The notes beneath the pieces were generated by a model, which was not told the origin of the DNA, ran no database searches, and saw only the letters and a list, made by a program, of their open reading frames with translations. The position numbers and the translations under genes are program-made. From Grosmannia clavigera kw1407 (Eukaryota; Ascomycota; Sordariomycetes; Ophiostomatales; Ophiostomataceae), in the NCBI RefSeq assembly GCF_000143105.1, contig NW_014040560.1, positions 620,001-684,000 on the forward strand: DNA of 64,000 bases, given 5' to 3'. Shown in pieces: positions 22,963 to 35,349 of this stretch (position 1 is the first letter of the stretch; every line of letters starts with the position of its first letter).

Positions 22963-25900
22963 TTACACTGCTTCAGACTTTGTGATTATGCCATTGACGC
23001 CAGCACTAGTAGGTGTGCTCGTCTTGATTTCGCCCGACACAGATGCAGCACCGGTAGAGCTTGGCCCAGCCGCGCTGGTAGCAGCCCCTGCCTTCTTGTC
23101 GTCCTCGCCACTGTCATCGTAGTCCTCGTCTACATCGACCTTCCGTGCAGCCCGCTCGGGCTCGCTGATAGGGGGAGGTGGCGGAGGCGGCGGCTGGTGT
23201 TCCAACCGCTGCTTGCGCTCCTCCTGTGGGTAGTCCTTTGGATCAGGGCCCGACAACGGACCATCGTGCATGTGAGAGGGACCCGACTGCAGAGGCGGCA
23301 GGTGGCTAGACACCGGATGCGCAGGCTGATGATGGGCAGCCTCAGATGGGTGGTAGCCATCGTTTGCGTGACGTTGCGGGTCATCTGTGCGGCGGATATC
23401 CTCCAGGCGGCGCTGGTCTTCCCCCCGACGCTGATCATCGAAACGCCTAGCCTCAGACGAATTGCGGCGGTACGGCTCGTGGGGAGGCGTTGAGGGCCGG
23501 CGGTGATGAATGTCGTCCAGACGCGCACGAGCCTCTTCAGAAGCAGGCTTCTTGGCAGCCGTGTCGTCCTCCCACTCTCGCATTCTCTTGGGGCCGACCG
23601 ACGGCGGACGATCATCCCGGTGCATGCTACCCTCGGACGGCATTGACTGAGGCGGTGGCGGTGGTGGACCCGACTCAATGGGACCCGACACATTTTGGTC
23701 CGGGTGTGAATACGGCGGCTGATGCTGCGGGTACGCCGACTTGGGCGACGGCATGCGCGTGTCGTGCACAACACCACGGGTCTCGTTGCGTGGGCTTGGG
23801 GCATGATATCCACGAGGGCTCACGACGGCCGGCGGTGGCGGCGGCCCGTTGACTCCGTTGTTAGGAGGAAGAGACGACGGTGCGCCCCCCATGTAGCTGC
23901 TGTTCTGCACGCGTGGCTGCGGCGGCGGCTGTGGCTGCTGCAACTGCGGCGGCGGTGGGCCGTAGTGTGACGATGGAGGCGTAGGACGTCGCAGAGGACC
24001 CCCCGGTCCGGAAGATCCCAATAGGCTAGGACCGCTGACTCCGTTGGGTCCCGGGCGACCCTGTTCTGGGTACGGGCGCAGTTGCGGATCCGTGCGCGGA
24101 CTTGGCGGCCTCACAGCCGGAGGAGCCTGGCCTCTGTACAGCTCGCGCTGGTCGAACGGGTTGGGCGGCTGAGGGGGAGGGTTAATCTCCGACAGACGTC
24201 CCCATCCGTTGGACCCCGGGCCCGGCGGCGGAGGAGGGCCGTTCATGGGCGCTGACTGCTGGGTGCCCGAGTTACCCCACTGAGGACCCGGGGGCCCAAC
24301 CGGCGTTGTCTGGTACGCATGAGGGTGGACATCCGTAGGCATCGGTGCGCTGCCAATTCCGTTGTTCGACCCATTGCGAAGCAGCTGCAGTCTGGCTTTG
24401 ATGTGGGGGTTGTTGGGATCCAGCTCCGCGGCTCTTTGGTAGGCATCGAGGGCGTCGCTGATTTGGTTGTTGCAGGACTCGTACTATGCACGAAGTCAGT
24501 ATATTGCCACCGCATGTGTGCATCTGTAAAGTGGATTGAAACATCTTACCAGAGTGCCAAGATCATACCACACCTCCGATATGAACGGGTTCAGGCGAAT
24601 CGCCCGTGAGTACGCATCCAGCGCATCCCGATACTGGTTGATCTGGTAGTAGAGAACACCGATCGAGCACCAGAAAGTAGGGTTGCGACCCTCGCGGTAA
24701 ACAGCCTGCTGATATGCCTCGTATGCCTTGGGATACTTTTGCTGAGACATGTAACAGCGGCCAAGCAGATACCAGCTTTGTGCGTCGTTGTTATCTGTAA
24801 AAATGGCATTGTCAGAGCCGAGACTTCATGGAAGGGCATATTGGGGTTTCAACTCACCGGCCGCAACAGACTTCTCAAGATATTCGATAGCACGGTCCTG
24901 ACTTGAGAAGCTGCTGCTCTGGTTGTGATATAACCAGCCGAGCTGCTGAAGGACTTTCGCATGGTTGGGGTCGCGCTCAAGGACACGTTGGTACGCGGAT
25001 TTGGCGTTGTCAAACTGCAAAACGTGGTCAGCACAAGAAGCAAATAATTCTCGTTTTTTGTTGCAGATGCTTACGTCTTTCTGCTGCTCGTACACGTGGC
25101 CGATCTGAAACCAGATGTCTTCCTCGGTAAGAGGAGGGGGTGGCGAGTTGACGATGTACTTGAAGCACTGCGAAAATTATTAGTTGTCGTTCTAAGCTCA
25201 AAAGCGTGTCGTACAGCCATAGAAGCTGATAAATGCGTACCTCCAGGCTTTGGTTGTATTTTTGTTGTTGCTTGTAAATTATACCCAGTCGGAAGTATAT
25301 TTCATTTGCCTTCTCAAAGTCCGGCTGCATCGACATGACTTGGGAGAAAGCCTCTTCAGCGTGGTCAAGAGAACCGTACCGGTCATAGAGGATGCCAATA
25401 CCATACCAAAGCTTCGGCTCCTACGGGGAGATTTTGTAAGTAACACGCTATAAGAGAGCAACAAAATGGCGCCGTCAACGCGAAAGACAGAACACCCACT
25501 TTTGGATTTCTCAGGTTTACCAGCGCTGACTGGTATGCCGCATAGGCCTGTTGGAGATCGTCCATCATCAAGTAGCAGTGGCCAAGGCTACCCCAAACCT
25601 CGCCATTGTTCTGATCCAGCTTCAAGATGGCTTGTAGGTACTCGATGGCCTTTGGGAAATCCTCGCGTGTTCGGAGAATGAGGCTGATGGCGTTCATAGC
25701 TGGTATGGACTGGGGGTTGGCGCGAAGGGCGAATTCGTAGGCACCCATAGCTTCCTCGGGGTTTCCCAGGAGCTCAGCAAAACTGCCTGTGGTAAAGGTC
25801 AGCAAGCTGTTGCAACAAGAACTGTCATCACCGAAAACACGTACCAATTTGCATCCAGACAGCCTCGTTCATGGCCGTGATTTGGCGCGAAGGGGCAGCT

Positions 25901-26001
25901 GTTGCATAGCTTGAAGCAGGAGGCGGTGGAGGAGGTGCAGGACCCGGAGGACCGTGATGCATATGCATCGACATGGTGGGCGACGGGTGGTGCTGAGCCA
26001 T
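22963..26001 (-). CDS. SSN6: General transcriptional co-repressor Ssn6/Cyc8 (TPR protein)
   Basis: Exons (minus) 26001-25845, 25786-25500, 25420-25241, 25167-25075, 25014-24858, 24794-24550 and 24483-22963 give 879 aa. It is the TPR partner of Tup1 in the nuclear co-repressor that DNA-binding repressors recruit. A short Pro-rich N-terminus with ITAMNEAVW (about residue 43) leads into roughly ten tetratricopeptide repeats, for example EVWGSLGHCYLMMDDLQQAY, WYGIGILYDRYG, IWFQIGHVYEQQKD, SWYLLGRCYMSQQKY and FWCSIGVLYYQINQYRDAL, ending near residue 400. The remaining ~480 residues are disordered, very rich in Pro, Gln, Arg and His, with a Glu/Asp/Lys-rich end. Six introns interrupt only the TPR half. 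The 5' flank is an 8 kb gene desert. Confidence 0.95.
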
Positions 26002-26780
26002 AACGTCGATAGAATCTATCGGCCACCAGCCGACAGGCGCAGAAGGCTCAAGAAAAGAGGGACTGGGAAGTGGCCAGAAAGGCCTGTGCTCGCTTGCGCA
26101 AGTGCAGTTCGAGACGGCCTGATCTCTTTAAGCTGCGAGGCGACGCGTGACAAGGCGAGTCGAATCAAATATGCCGGCGACTAATCGAGAGAAGAAAAAG
26201 AGCAGCGGTGGAGATGGATTCGTTTATGGAAATGTCTGGCAACGGAGAGCGCAAGGCAGGAAGAGGGGGGAGCAGTAAAATAAAAAGAGGGGGGCACCGA
26301 AGAGAAGTAGCAATGACGCCGATGATAAACAGCTGATGGGAAGCTGAGGTGTCAAGTAGAGGTGGAAGATCTGAGGCGAAAAGGAGGATGGGAGGAAGGC
26401 AGATTGCGAGGAAGAGTTGGAAGGGGAAGAAAAGACAAGCCACGGGAAGCTTATGGGGGGGGAGAAGATAGCGCGGGTAGACAGTCAGACTAGTTCGAGT
26501 ACGTCGTACGTGTCATAGAGAGGAAAAAAAGGGAGGGACTGCTTCTCTGGGCACGGCGGAAAGCAAGAAAGAGGAGGAGGATGGTGCAGTGAGAAGGGAT
26601 GGCAGTTTGGATAGAGAGGGGGGAGAAGAGAGGAAACGAGGAACCGAAGAAGGACGAGAGCCGGTGGCGGGTAAGGGCAGGAAGAGTAGGAGCAGGAAAA
26701 AAGGTTCGTTCTTTCCTCCTTGTCTGGGCTTTGGGGTTGCTTTGGCTGCGGCGCGTAACTCCCCTTACCCACGAGGCCTT
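26002..26780 (-). promoter_or_regulatory. Polypyrimidine-rich promoter/5' leader of SSN6
   Basis: On the minus strand, roughly 26160-26720 is dominated by C and T (long GGAAGA/GAGGAGG runs on the plus strand). Extended CT-rich leaders are characteristic of long 5' UTRs of fungal regulators. A run of G occurs at about 26454-26462. TACGTCGTA lies at 26500-26508. Confidence 0.5.
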
Positions 26781-29700
26781 TTTTATTTTATCTGTTTTTA
26801 TTATATTTTAGCGTGGCTTATTTTATTTATTTTTTCTCTGGCCCGTCGTTGACGCTTCTCAGGGCCTTTTTCCTTTGGATGGTGTGGGTGGAGTGGATCT
26901 TACCTTGGGTCCCAAGGCAGCTACTCCCCGCCCCGGTCGCTCCAGAGTTGCGGGAACCACACTGGTTGCGGCGTCTACTTGCAAGTACCTACGACGGCGG
27001 GCTGTGCGGCGCAGCCGACAGACTGCCACAATCGTCGCAATTGTCGTCCTTGTGGGCGACTTTGTGGCCCGTGCACGGCCGATCCAGGGGGCATGTTGAT
27101 TGGAGCAGAGCTTGTCTTTTTGGTGGCGTCGCTCTCAGCAAACGAGTCGTTTGTGACTGTTCATGTCGCTCTCCTCGGGCCTCCAGGACCGACCCAACAG
27201 GCTTCTTAGGCCTTGGCTTGCCAGTGCCACCTTGTGACCAATTTGCGCACTGCTCGCATAACCTCGTCGAGGGGGGCACAGTGCGAACACAGGCTCCATC
27301 CCATCTCCAGTGGTTCTCAATGATACGGCTACACGTGGACGGCCATCAGGAAAGATAGGCATTGGCATACAGACTGTTGTCATTGCGCGGATTCTGGTTG
27401 CCACGAGGTATCGGAATTCCAAACCCATCAACAGGCAGTACGGAGACGGAGTACGAGTCCTCGCAGTCACGCCCGTTCAGGCCGATGCTTCGAGCACAGG
27501 GGAAGCACTCCTACTGTGCAGGAAAAGACGGGTCTGGCAGCGTTGTACCCCGAAGTATCCCTAGCATGCCCTGCTAGTCGCTGAAACTTGCAGCAATTTA
27601 GGGTCATTGTCGTATCGGAGACACACCCCCTTCTAACCGCCACGCCCCTCCGTCTTCCACCCTCTTCCGCTCCTACGACGTATCTTACATAGTATACGGT
27701 CCACCCCTCTCAGACTCCATTATCCTTGCACCCCACCCTCCACAAGTAAGGAAAGTGCGAACGTCTTCTGCCCCACACGTGTTGCTCTCTGCTGTTTTCC
27801 GAGGATGGGTACGCACGACACGCCATTACATGACCTTGCAGCTTTGCTGCCCCAAAGTGGCGACTGGGTACACAACTGTCAATCATCGACGCCAGTGCAG
27901 TAGCAGCGGGGAGGGACAGCTAGACCATGCACGCTGGCGCACTCGCAATAAAGCCGGAGAGGAGTATGGCATGCTCGTGACTCGGGGACTCTATGGCCAG
28001 AAGCAAAAAAGAAAGAAACCAAATAACAATAAATAGAAGGAAATGGAGGAGATGGGGGGGGAGGGAGAACAAATTATCGCTATCAATTCCTCGCTTGTGC
28101 TTGCGAGTCTCTTCAGCTGTTTTATCTCAGAACTTAGGCCCAACCGCCCTCCTCGGCCAACCTAGTGCGTCACAAGCTGTTGGTTTTTAGCCCGCAACCC
28201 GGCTGCCTTGACTCCGGGGAAGTAGCGCACGCTGTGTCATATAGTGCACAGTAACATCTCGCAATGTTCAGACTGATGTAAGCCGCCCAAATGAAACTCA
28301 ATGACAGATTGGTACTTCGTAGACGACCATGTATTTATGATCGACGCACGGTGTCATGTCATGGTATTTATCTCAAAGTTCCGACACGCGAAGCTAAACC
28401 CCATTTAAATAAAAAAGGGTTGATCGTAACGCCGTAAGCATACATGCAGAGTAGATGGGACGCGGTTAGGTACTCAATCCGTACAGGAAAAGGCTATACC
28501 ACCTTATATCCACAGGATTTTAGGGCCCGTATGAGTACAACCGTCTGTCCCGTGAGTGACCTGCGTACCTGTGTGCAGTGTTGCTTGGAGTGGAATATGT
28601 AAGATGCACACTCGAAACTTCTTTACAATGTATCTTACAGGTGATGCGAGTCGGATTTAGCTGTCGCCTCTGAGGTGGCGCAATACGCCAAGACTTTGGA
28701 GAAGCAGTTCCTAAAGCAGACATGCAGTTGTGCTTCTATGCCGCTGACCACACCATCTTGTCGGTATCACATCTCTGTTATCGTCATATGAGTGGAAAGA
28801 CGAGAGGGAGGACAGGAAGGGGGGCAAGGACGGGAGAGTTTGCACGACGTTAAGCAGACACAGCATACAGATGTGCGCTCGCATGCGGTGTCAGGAGAAA
28901 CGATAGTGATGCCGTGCTCTGTCAAGCCGAAAAGAATTTGCGAAAGGTACATGCCGCTGCGCGTCTTATGTTTGATCTCACCGGTCGCTTGACCACTTTT
29001 TTACAATTAGATACATCTACGTCTTCGACATCTCACAAACTCTACAATCAGTTCTCCATCGCACTTCCCGCGCAGGAGCCACCAAAAGAGGGGGAGTCGG
29101 CAATGGTATTTTACACCCCTCTATTTTTTTCCATTTCTTGCTCATTCTGTACCACGATCTAGTTTCGAAAGACAATGCATATCTAAAATGATCTGGTTGC
29201 CGTGGCGGGCGAAAACCAGATTAGTAATCGCAGGAGAATGCATACGGGTAGGGTATACAACATCATACGGAGTAGATCTAAATAGGCAAAGTCACTGTAT
29301 GATTACGGGCCCCAGCCAACAGAGACCGTGATATTAAACATCCCCTTCTTCGGATTTTAAAACTAGCTGATAGGTGCGGTTGAAATGGTCATGTTTTGTT
29401 TTGTGACATCCGCCGCTTACTTTGTACGTTAGGGCACAAGAGTTGGCGGTGGAGATGGGGGAAATGCTGACGAAAAAGGAAAGGAAAAAAGGAAGAAAGC
29501 GTTGACTAGGGAATGTTTAAAACCCCACCTCGGCCTCTCCCTCGCCACGACTACGAGTACTTCGTACTCCGTACTCTGTAGGGAAAACGAGAATGATAAA
29601 TATATATAATTCGATATAATAATAAGCCTCAAAGGGGCTAGTCAAATCGATGCAGCCGGCAGACTGAATCGCACGCAAGACGCAAGACAAGGGCAAGGGA

Positions 29701-32700
29701 AACGAAAAGAAATAAAGAGGGACTACCCGCCTAAGCCTGTCTGGGACAAAGCTATTTCCGCCACCGGACTAGGCTCGTTCTGTACGGGCCACGTGCCGCT
29801 TGTTGAACAGTATTTTCCCTGCCAGCACGTACAGGGGCTGAGCTGAGTCTGTTCAGGGGTAAAAGCCGACTGAAAAGACTGCCGAAGCATTCCTCCACGA
29901 AAAACTGTCGGCCATACATAAAATAGACGGGAGCGGTGTAAATGCATGCTGTTGTGACTTTATGCTTGCACAAGGCTAAAGAGTAGAGACTCAGAGCCGC
30001 TCGCTTATCGTCAGAGGTGGTAGCAAATGTTCCGGTGCTTGTTTCTGTGCAGGGTCCGTGCTAAGCTACGCCATGCATTTGGGGGGCCGAGGGCTGGTGA
30101 AAGGCGTCCGCATATTTTAGCATATGAGCGAAATAGCATGTGTTTGTCAGCGACACAAAAGGCTGGCCATGCACATGAGATCCGCGCTGGCGGGCGGGCG
30201 CACAGCCGTCGGTCTAAAGAGCCAGAACGAAAATCGACAGCTAAGAAGGGGAGACAAGTAAGATACGGAGTACGAGGGCATTGATATATATCGGTTGTAT
30301 CTTCGAGTTAGGATTCGAACTGTTGCGATACGTAAGCAGGTATTGAATACATTTGGGGCTTGAAAGGGATTGTGGCCATTTCGTAGCTTACTAACTTGTA
30401 AGATACATGTATCTTACAGAGTACTTCATATGCTCGTATGCATTATACCGCAGATTTGAACTGTTGACAGACTCATAGCTGCACTAATCCCCCGTAAATA
30501 TTCATCACTCGTTTAAAAGAATGTTAGTGCGCAGCTGAACGTCTCGTACCCATGCAAGCCTGTATATTGCGATCCGTAGCAACTCTTGCCCATATGTGGA
30601 AGGTATGATGTTGAAAATATAATGCGATTGTTCGTGTTTTTCTGAGGCTCATTTTCGGATACGGAGCGGGCGATGCCCCTTCGGCACCACGCGCGCTGAA
30701 CAGTGTGATGAGCAGACACGCGAGTGCCGTACTCGTACGGAGTAATACTACAGTATGAACCGATTTTACGCCCGCCGCGCTTTGACTAATATGTGGAGGG
30801 GAAACGGGCGTGCGGAGCCGGAAAGGGGTTGGGCCCCCAGCAAGCGTTTGGCGTCTGACCGAGTGTGTTGGTGAATTGCGCATATCTCTTACCATTGTCT
30901 GAAGGCGGGGCCTTTTCCCGCATGTCCACACCTCCAAACCTCCAATCCCGGTAAAGAACGCCAACGCACAAGAGGCGGTGCTAAGAGTAGTGGGCCATCA
31001 GAAGAGGAAAAAAGGACGGCAGACCCCTAGTGTGTCCCCGGGGCCCACCCTCCATCGCGTGCATATGCAGCAAAGGCGATTTGGTTGGTGCTTCGCTATC
31101 CTCTGCGTGATACGCTGCTGACTTTGCAGAGCGGTAATGGGCTTAGTCATCACCCACACCGTCGATCCCTGCAACGGCCGCCCAATACGGAGTACTCCGT
31201 ACTCCGTAGAGCCCGCCTTTTTGCCTTGCAGCCACGAGTGCGTAAGATACGTAGCAATTGCCCCTGCAGTCTGGCATGTTGTTTGAGAGGAACTTTGTGC
31301 ATTTGAGCCACCCGTATTTGCATCCATCGCTCTCCGCCACCGCCATTCTGTGCCGCTTGCTGTGTTGCGTTGTTGTTGTTGTTGTCAGATGCCCTTCTCT
31401 ATGAGAGCGGCTGCTAATCACACCATCGTATCTGGATGGGGCAAAATAGCGTGTATCGAGAAGTGCACTCTGTTTGTCGTGCGTGTCGAGCCGTCTCCAC
31501 TCCTGCAGCGCCTAGAGACAGCTTCACCTTCTTTGTGCATTCGTGCTCCGTATGCGACGTGTGCCAATGCACACCCTAAAAAGGCACAGGACCAACTAAC
31601 TCGCACTCCGTCACGATCCTGTTGCCGTCCGTCATCGTTACTGATTTTCTCCGCCCCGCCCACCAAAAGGAACAGGAAACAACGCTTCAGTGGACCCCCT
31701 CCATGGCGGTGCCCGATGTGCGCCCTTTTTTGTGTCATGTACGAATACTTGGTATCAAATTGTGGCTGGCTGACGCATTGTCAGCCAAAAGCCAAAAACG
31801 ACAGGTTCTGCCGAACCGGGATGCAAGTTCGGCACAGTTTTCTGCCATGTAAGATGCTCGTGGCTTATTGCGCAAGTCCAAAGAGTTACAGAAGGAGATA
31901 GGGGGGTGGCGCATTGCATTTGCGGCTTGAATAGGCAATAGAGGATGCGATCATCTTCCGGACACACCAATCTGAGCCGTTCCAGAAACGTGCTGCATTT
32001 GGTCGTTGTTTTCCTCCGGGGCCTCGGTGTACTCCGTAGCGAACTTCGGAAAAGCTCTGTGCAGAAAAGACACCATGAAAAGACGAGAACAAAAAATGGA
32101 ACGACCAGACAAGGGTGATAGGGTGTTCATGCCGGTGGATGGTCGAGGGAGAGCATGAAAAAAAGCGGCCCTGCGACATGGTGGATCAGATATTGGGATG
32201 GATGCTCCCTTATTAACGACATCCTGCCCTCTGTTCCTTCTCAACCATCTTTGCAACTTCCCTGTTAGGTCGTCATTTGGTCCTGGCCACAATGTCAACA
32301 GTCCGTATTATACTGGTTTTGCGCACACCGCTCAGGGATCCGACAAAAACCCAAGAGATTTGCGCGCAGATCGACTCGGACACGTAGCCGAATATGTTCT
32401 TGAAAAGGGGGATAGGAAGGTCTGGCCTGGCCTAGGAAAGGGGGACGGGACAGGAGCACATGTTGGACGGGAAGGAAATGGCTGCAGATCGATAGGAGCT
32501 GTCACGCCTGTCTCTGTTGGACTATGACGTGGTAAAGCACCATTGCGGCGTGCAGCCTCTCGAGAGGGCAACAAGGTAAGACACGCAAAGCGCATTTACA
32601 GACCGGGGGGGCGGTGGCCGAGGGCGCAACAGCTGTAAGGGGGGGGGACTGCTTGTTCTCAGCGGCCTGAAGGCTCCACAGATGCTGAGCGGGATCAGAC

Positions 32701-34038
32701 ATTAAGAGGGCCGATTGAGCTTGCGAACTGTGCCTCTTTTCTTATTTCCTTCTCATGCTTTCTTTTTCTCTTCTTCCGCCTGGCCCCGGACTCAGGAGGG
32801 ACAAAAAGAAAACATAATTCAACGAGTACGGCATGCCAAGAGCTGCAGCAGAGATCCATCCTCGGCCAGTGAGACGCAAACCCACTCGTATTGGCTACAT
32901 ACCGTAGTGCGCCGGGCTGTCGCGCCACACAAAAGCAAGGGGACGGACAAGAATGGGGACTGGGTCCCCTCTACTCCGTACTGCCTGCTATTCTCGTTTC
33001 TCTGTTTGCGACTCTATTTTTATGGAGACAGGTCGAGCACGGCCGAGAAAAAGAAAGACTGTAGGGCACTGAGCACAGGGCATGAGGGAATTGAGACTTT
33101 GCAGGCATGGAGAGACAGACGACCACCGGCATGGATCTGGTCTGTCAGCAAACGTTCAGCCGTCGCTCTCTAAAATGCGGATCAGCCGCAACATTCCGTC
33201 AGGCGAGTTAGCCGCTCTCCCTTTCAAGATTGCAAGATCTGCACGCGCAGTGCCTATGGTTTGGGCTAGATTGCCCGCACTGACACGGTCTCGCCCGTCC
33301 GACAGATTACGGAGCATTTCACGCTAGAGAAGTAAAATCGACGAGACAAGCAAGAATAAGGACAAAGGACCAGGTTCGAACGATGCGTATGCTCGGTGGT
33401 ATAACAGATGACGCAGAGGAAGATCCTCTAATGCAGGGAGACAGCCAGAGAACAGCTGAGTACGGAAAATGTACATATATAATTCCTTTATCGACGGGCC
33501 CCACAATTTGCCATGTCGGTCGCTGTCGGTAACGTCTGCGTCTCTCAGACCGAGTGCTCTCGTCCAAACAGGTTGCAGGAAAGGCCCGCGACGATATTGT
33601 AAAAAAACAAAAAAAGATGCAGTTCAGACAGCGAAGGTGTGCAATATTGCTGAGGGCAACCCAAAAGACAGTATATGTCGTATATCTTGCACGATGAAAA
33701 CTTCGACAAACGTCCCCTCTTTCGACCAATACAGACGTGGATCAAAACCTAAAGCAAGCCCAGCGAACGCCGACCCAAGCTCCCCCGATGAACGGACACA
33801 TATATAAATAGCCGGTTATGAAAAGTTTGCCACCATGCGTGAACTAGGCTCATGCTGAGAAGCAGACAGGAGCGAATAAGAAACATTCGATATCGACGTT
33901 AATGTACTATGAGACCCGAGGAAAAACAGGAAAGACAGCCGGGTCAGCAATATTCTCATTGCTTCCCAGGTCGGATGACAGGCGATAGACGACAGATGAC
34001 GGAGAGGTGGGGCTTGACACCAAGGCTCCCGAGACTCA
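26781..34038. other. Gene desert upstream of SSN6
   Basis: About 7.3 kb with no ORF that looks coding: the open frames are short, compositionally poor and show no domain or sensible splice continuation. The region is dense in two dispersed words, TACGGAGTA and GTAAGATAC. It includes a perfect 22-nt palindrome at 30397-30418 and a 16-nt one at 31186-31201. It may hold distal SSN6 promoter, a very long 5' UTR or non-coding transcripts; nothing in the bases decides this. Confidence 0.55.
30397..30418. repeat. Perfect 22-nt palindrome built from GTAAGATAC
   Basis: TGTAAGATACA is followed directly by its reverse complement TGTATCTTACA. It is two inverted copies of a word (GTAAGATAC) that recurs singly at many spacer positions, including 27680, 28630, 30258, 31242, 52800, 53487 and 61624. 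It could form a short hairpin or a dimer-binding site; the function is unknown. Confidence 0.75.
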
Positions 34039-35349
34039 TTATGCGCTGGACTTGTCGCTAGCATTGTCCGGCGCATAGCGCGTCTCTCCCAGAAGACCTG
34101 ACGATGTCTGCGATGACATGGCTGCCTGGGAGTCGGCCTTGGGTTGCGTGTGGACCGTAGGACCCGTCGCGGCCGGCAGAGACTGGGCGGACTGGGAGGC
34201 GCCCGCGGCAGACGAAGAGGGACCAGAAGCAGCGGCGGCGCTCGAGCCAGCCCCGGCAGCCGAACCCCGCGAGGCCGCGCTGGCAGCGGCGGCATGCAGC
34301 CGCTGATCGAGCGCCTTGAGGGCCAGGGCCCGGCGGCGCTCTGCCTCAGCCCGGTTGCTGCCGGGGACGCTGCGCTGGTGGTGCGAGTAACCGTCGCTGC
34401 CCGAATTGGCCGCAGCACGGGCCGAGATGTCGGCGGCCGAGAAGGGCGTGCAGATGCGCACGGCGACGAGCAGGCCAAAGACCGCGTTCGAGAGGGCCGC
34501 AATTAACGGCTTGATCGGGCTGGGGAAGAACTCGGCCAACGCAAAAGTTTCGCTAGCGTCGCCGCGCAGCGAGGGCGTCTGCGACGACGAGTCCAGGTCA
34601 GGGAAGACGGACTTGTAGAAGCGGAGATAAGTCCAGCTGGTGAGGAAGCCGAAAATAGCCAGCAGGGTAGACGCGGCCGACAGCAACGGCGTCATGGAAA
34701 CGGCATAGATGGCGAGAACGTAGAGCAGCGGAAAGCGCGGGACGCGCAGCGAGACGATTCCACGGAAGAGGGTGACGGTATGCGCAGGCACGAGCTGGCT
34801 GAAGGCCACGAGAAACGAGATCTGCAGCGGAATGGTGCCAGCAATGGTGGTGAGTCTGGTAAGGCGGGTGACAAAAGTGGGAAGTTAGCATCGATACTTG
34901 ACACTCGCAGATAAGAGGAAGAGAATTCGCATCTCTACAAAGATCAAGGGAGCGAGACAGAGCATGACATACGTCCAGTTCTCGTCATGTGTGAGCGAGA
35001 AGAAGAAAAGAAGAGTGCCAAAGGTGAGCAGATTGGGTATCAAGCTGGCCACGACCAGGAACTTGGCAAGCTCGCGAGACGACCATGCCCGCTCGAGGTA
35101 CCGGCCGCCCTGGTACAGAGTGGTGACGGCAATGGCGAGGGTGAACATGTTGTTCTCTACCAGCGTCGTTGTCAAAAACGTCCACGGATACAGGACGGAG
35201 AGCTGAGGAATCAGGTTCAGGTAGGGGATGACAATGTGCGACTGGGCAGTCCACTGGCGGTAGCGGATAGCGGCGCTCAGGATAGACTGGAGAACCAACA
35301 TGATCAGCGCGATGCGCGTGACCGGCGGGATGTTGAGTCGCGGCGGCAT
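34039..35349 (-). CDS. TMEM115/DUF1751-type Golgi membrane protein
   Basis: Exons (minus) 35349-34973 and 34855-34039 give 397 aa. The protein has several transmembrane helices in the first ~250 residues, starting with MPPRLNIPPVTRIAL. It resembles the rhomboid-related, non-catalytic TMEM115 family (yeast YOL107W), which in animals is a Golgi protein linked to retrograde transport. Features include WTFLTTTLVENN, a YQGGRYLERAW loop, SFLVAFSQLVPAHTVTLFRG and YLRFYK after the last helix. The C-terminal ~140 residues are hydrophilic, Ala/Ser-rich and low in complexity. The intron is 34856-34972. No serine-protease GxSG/His pair is seen, as expected for the family. Confidence 0.87.

Noticed and set aside
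30300..30325. Possible tRNA B box (GTTCGAATCC) on the minus strand
   Set aside because: The flanking bases do not form a T stem, acceptor stem or anticodon arm.
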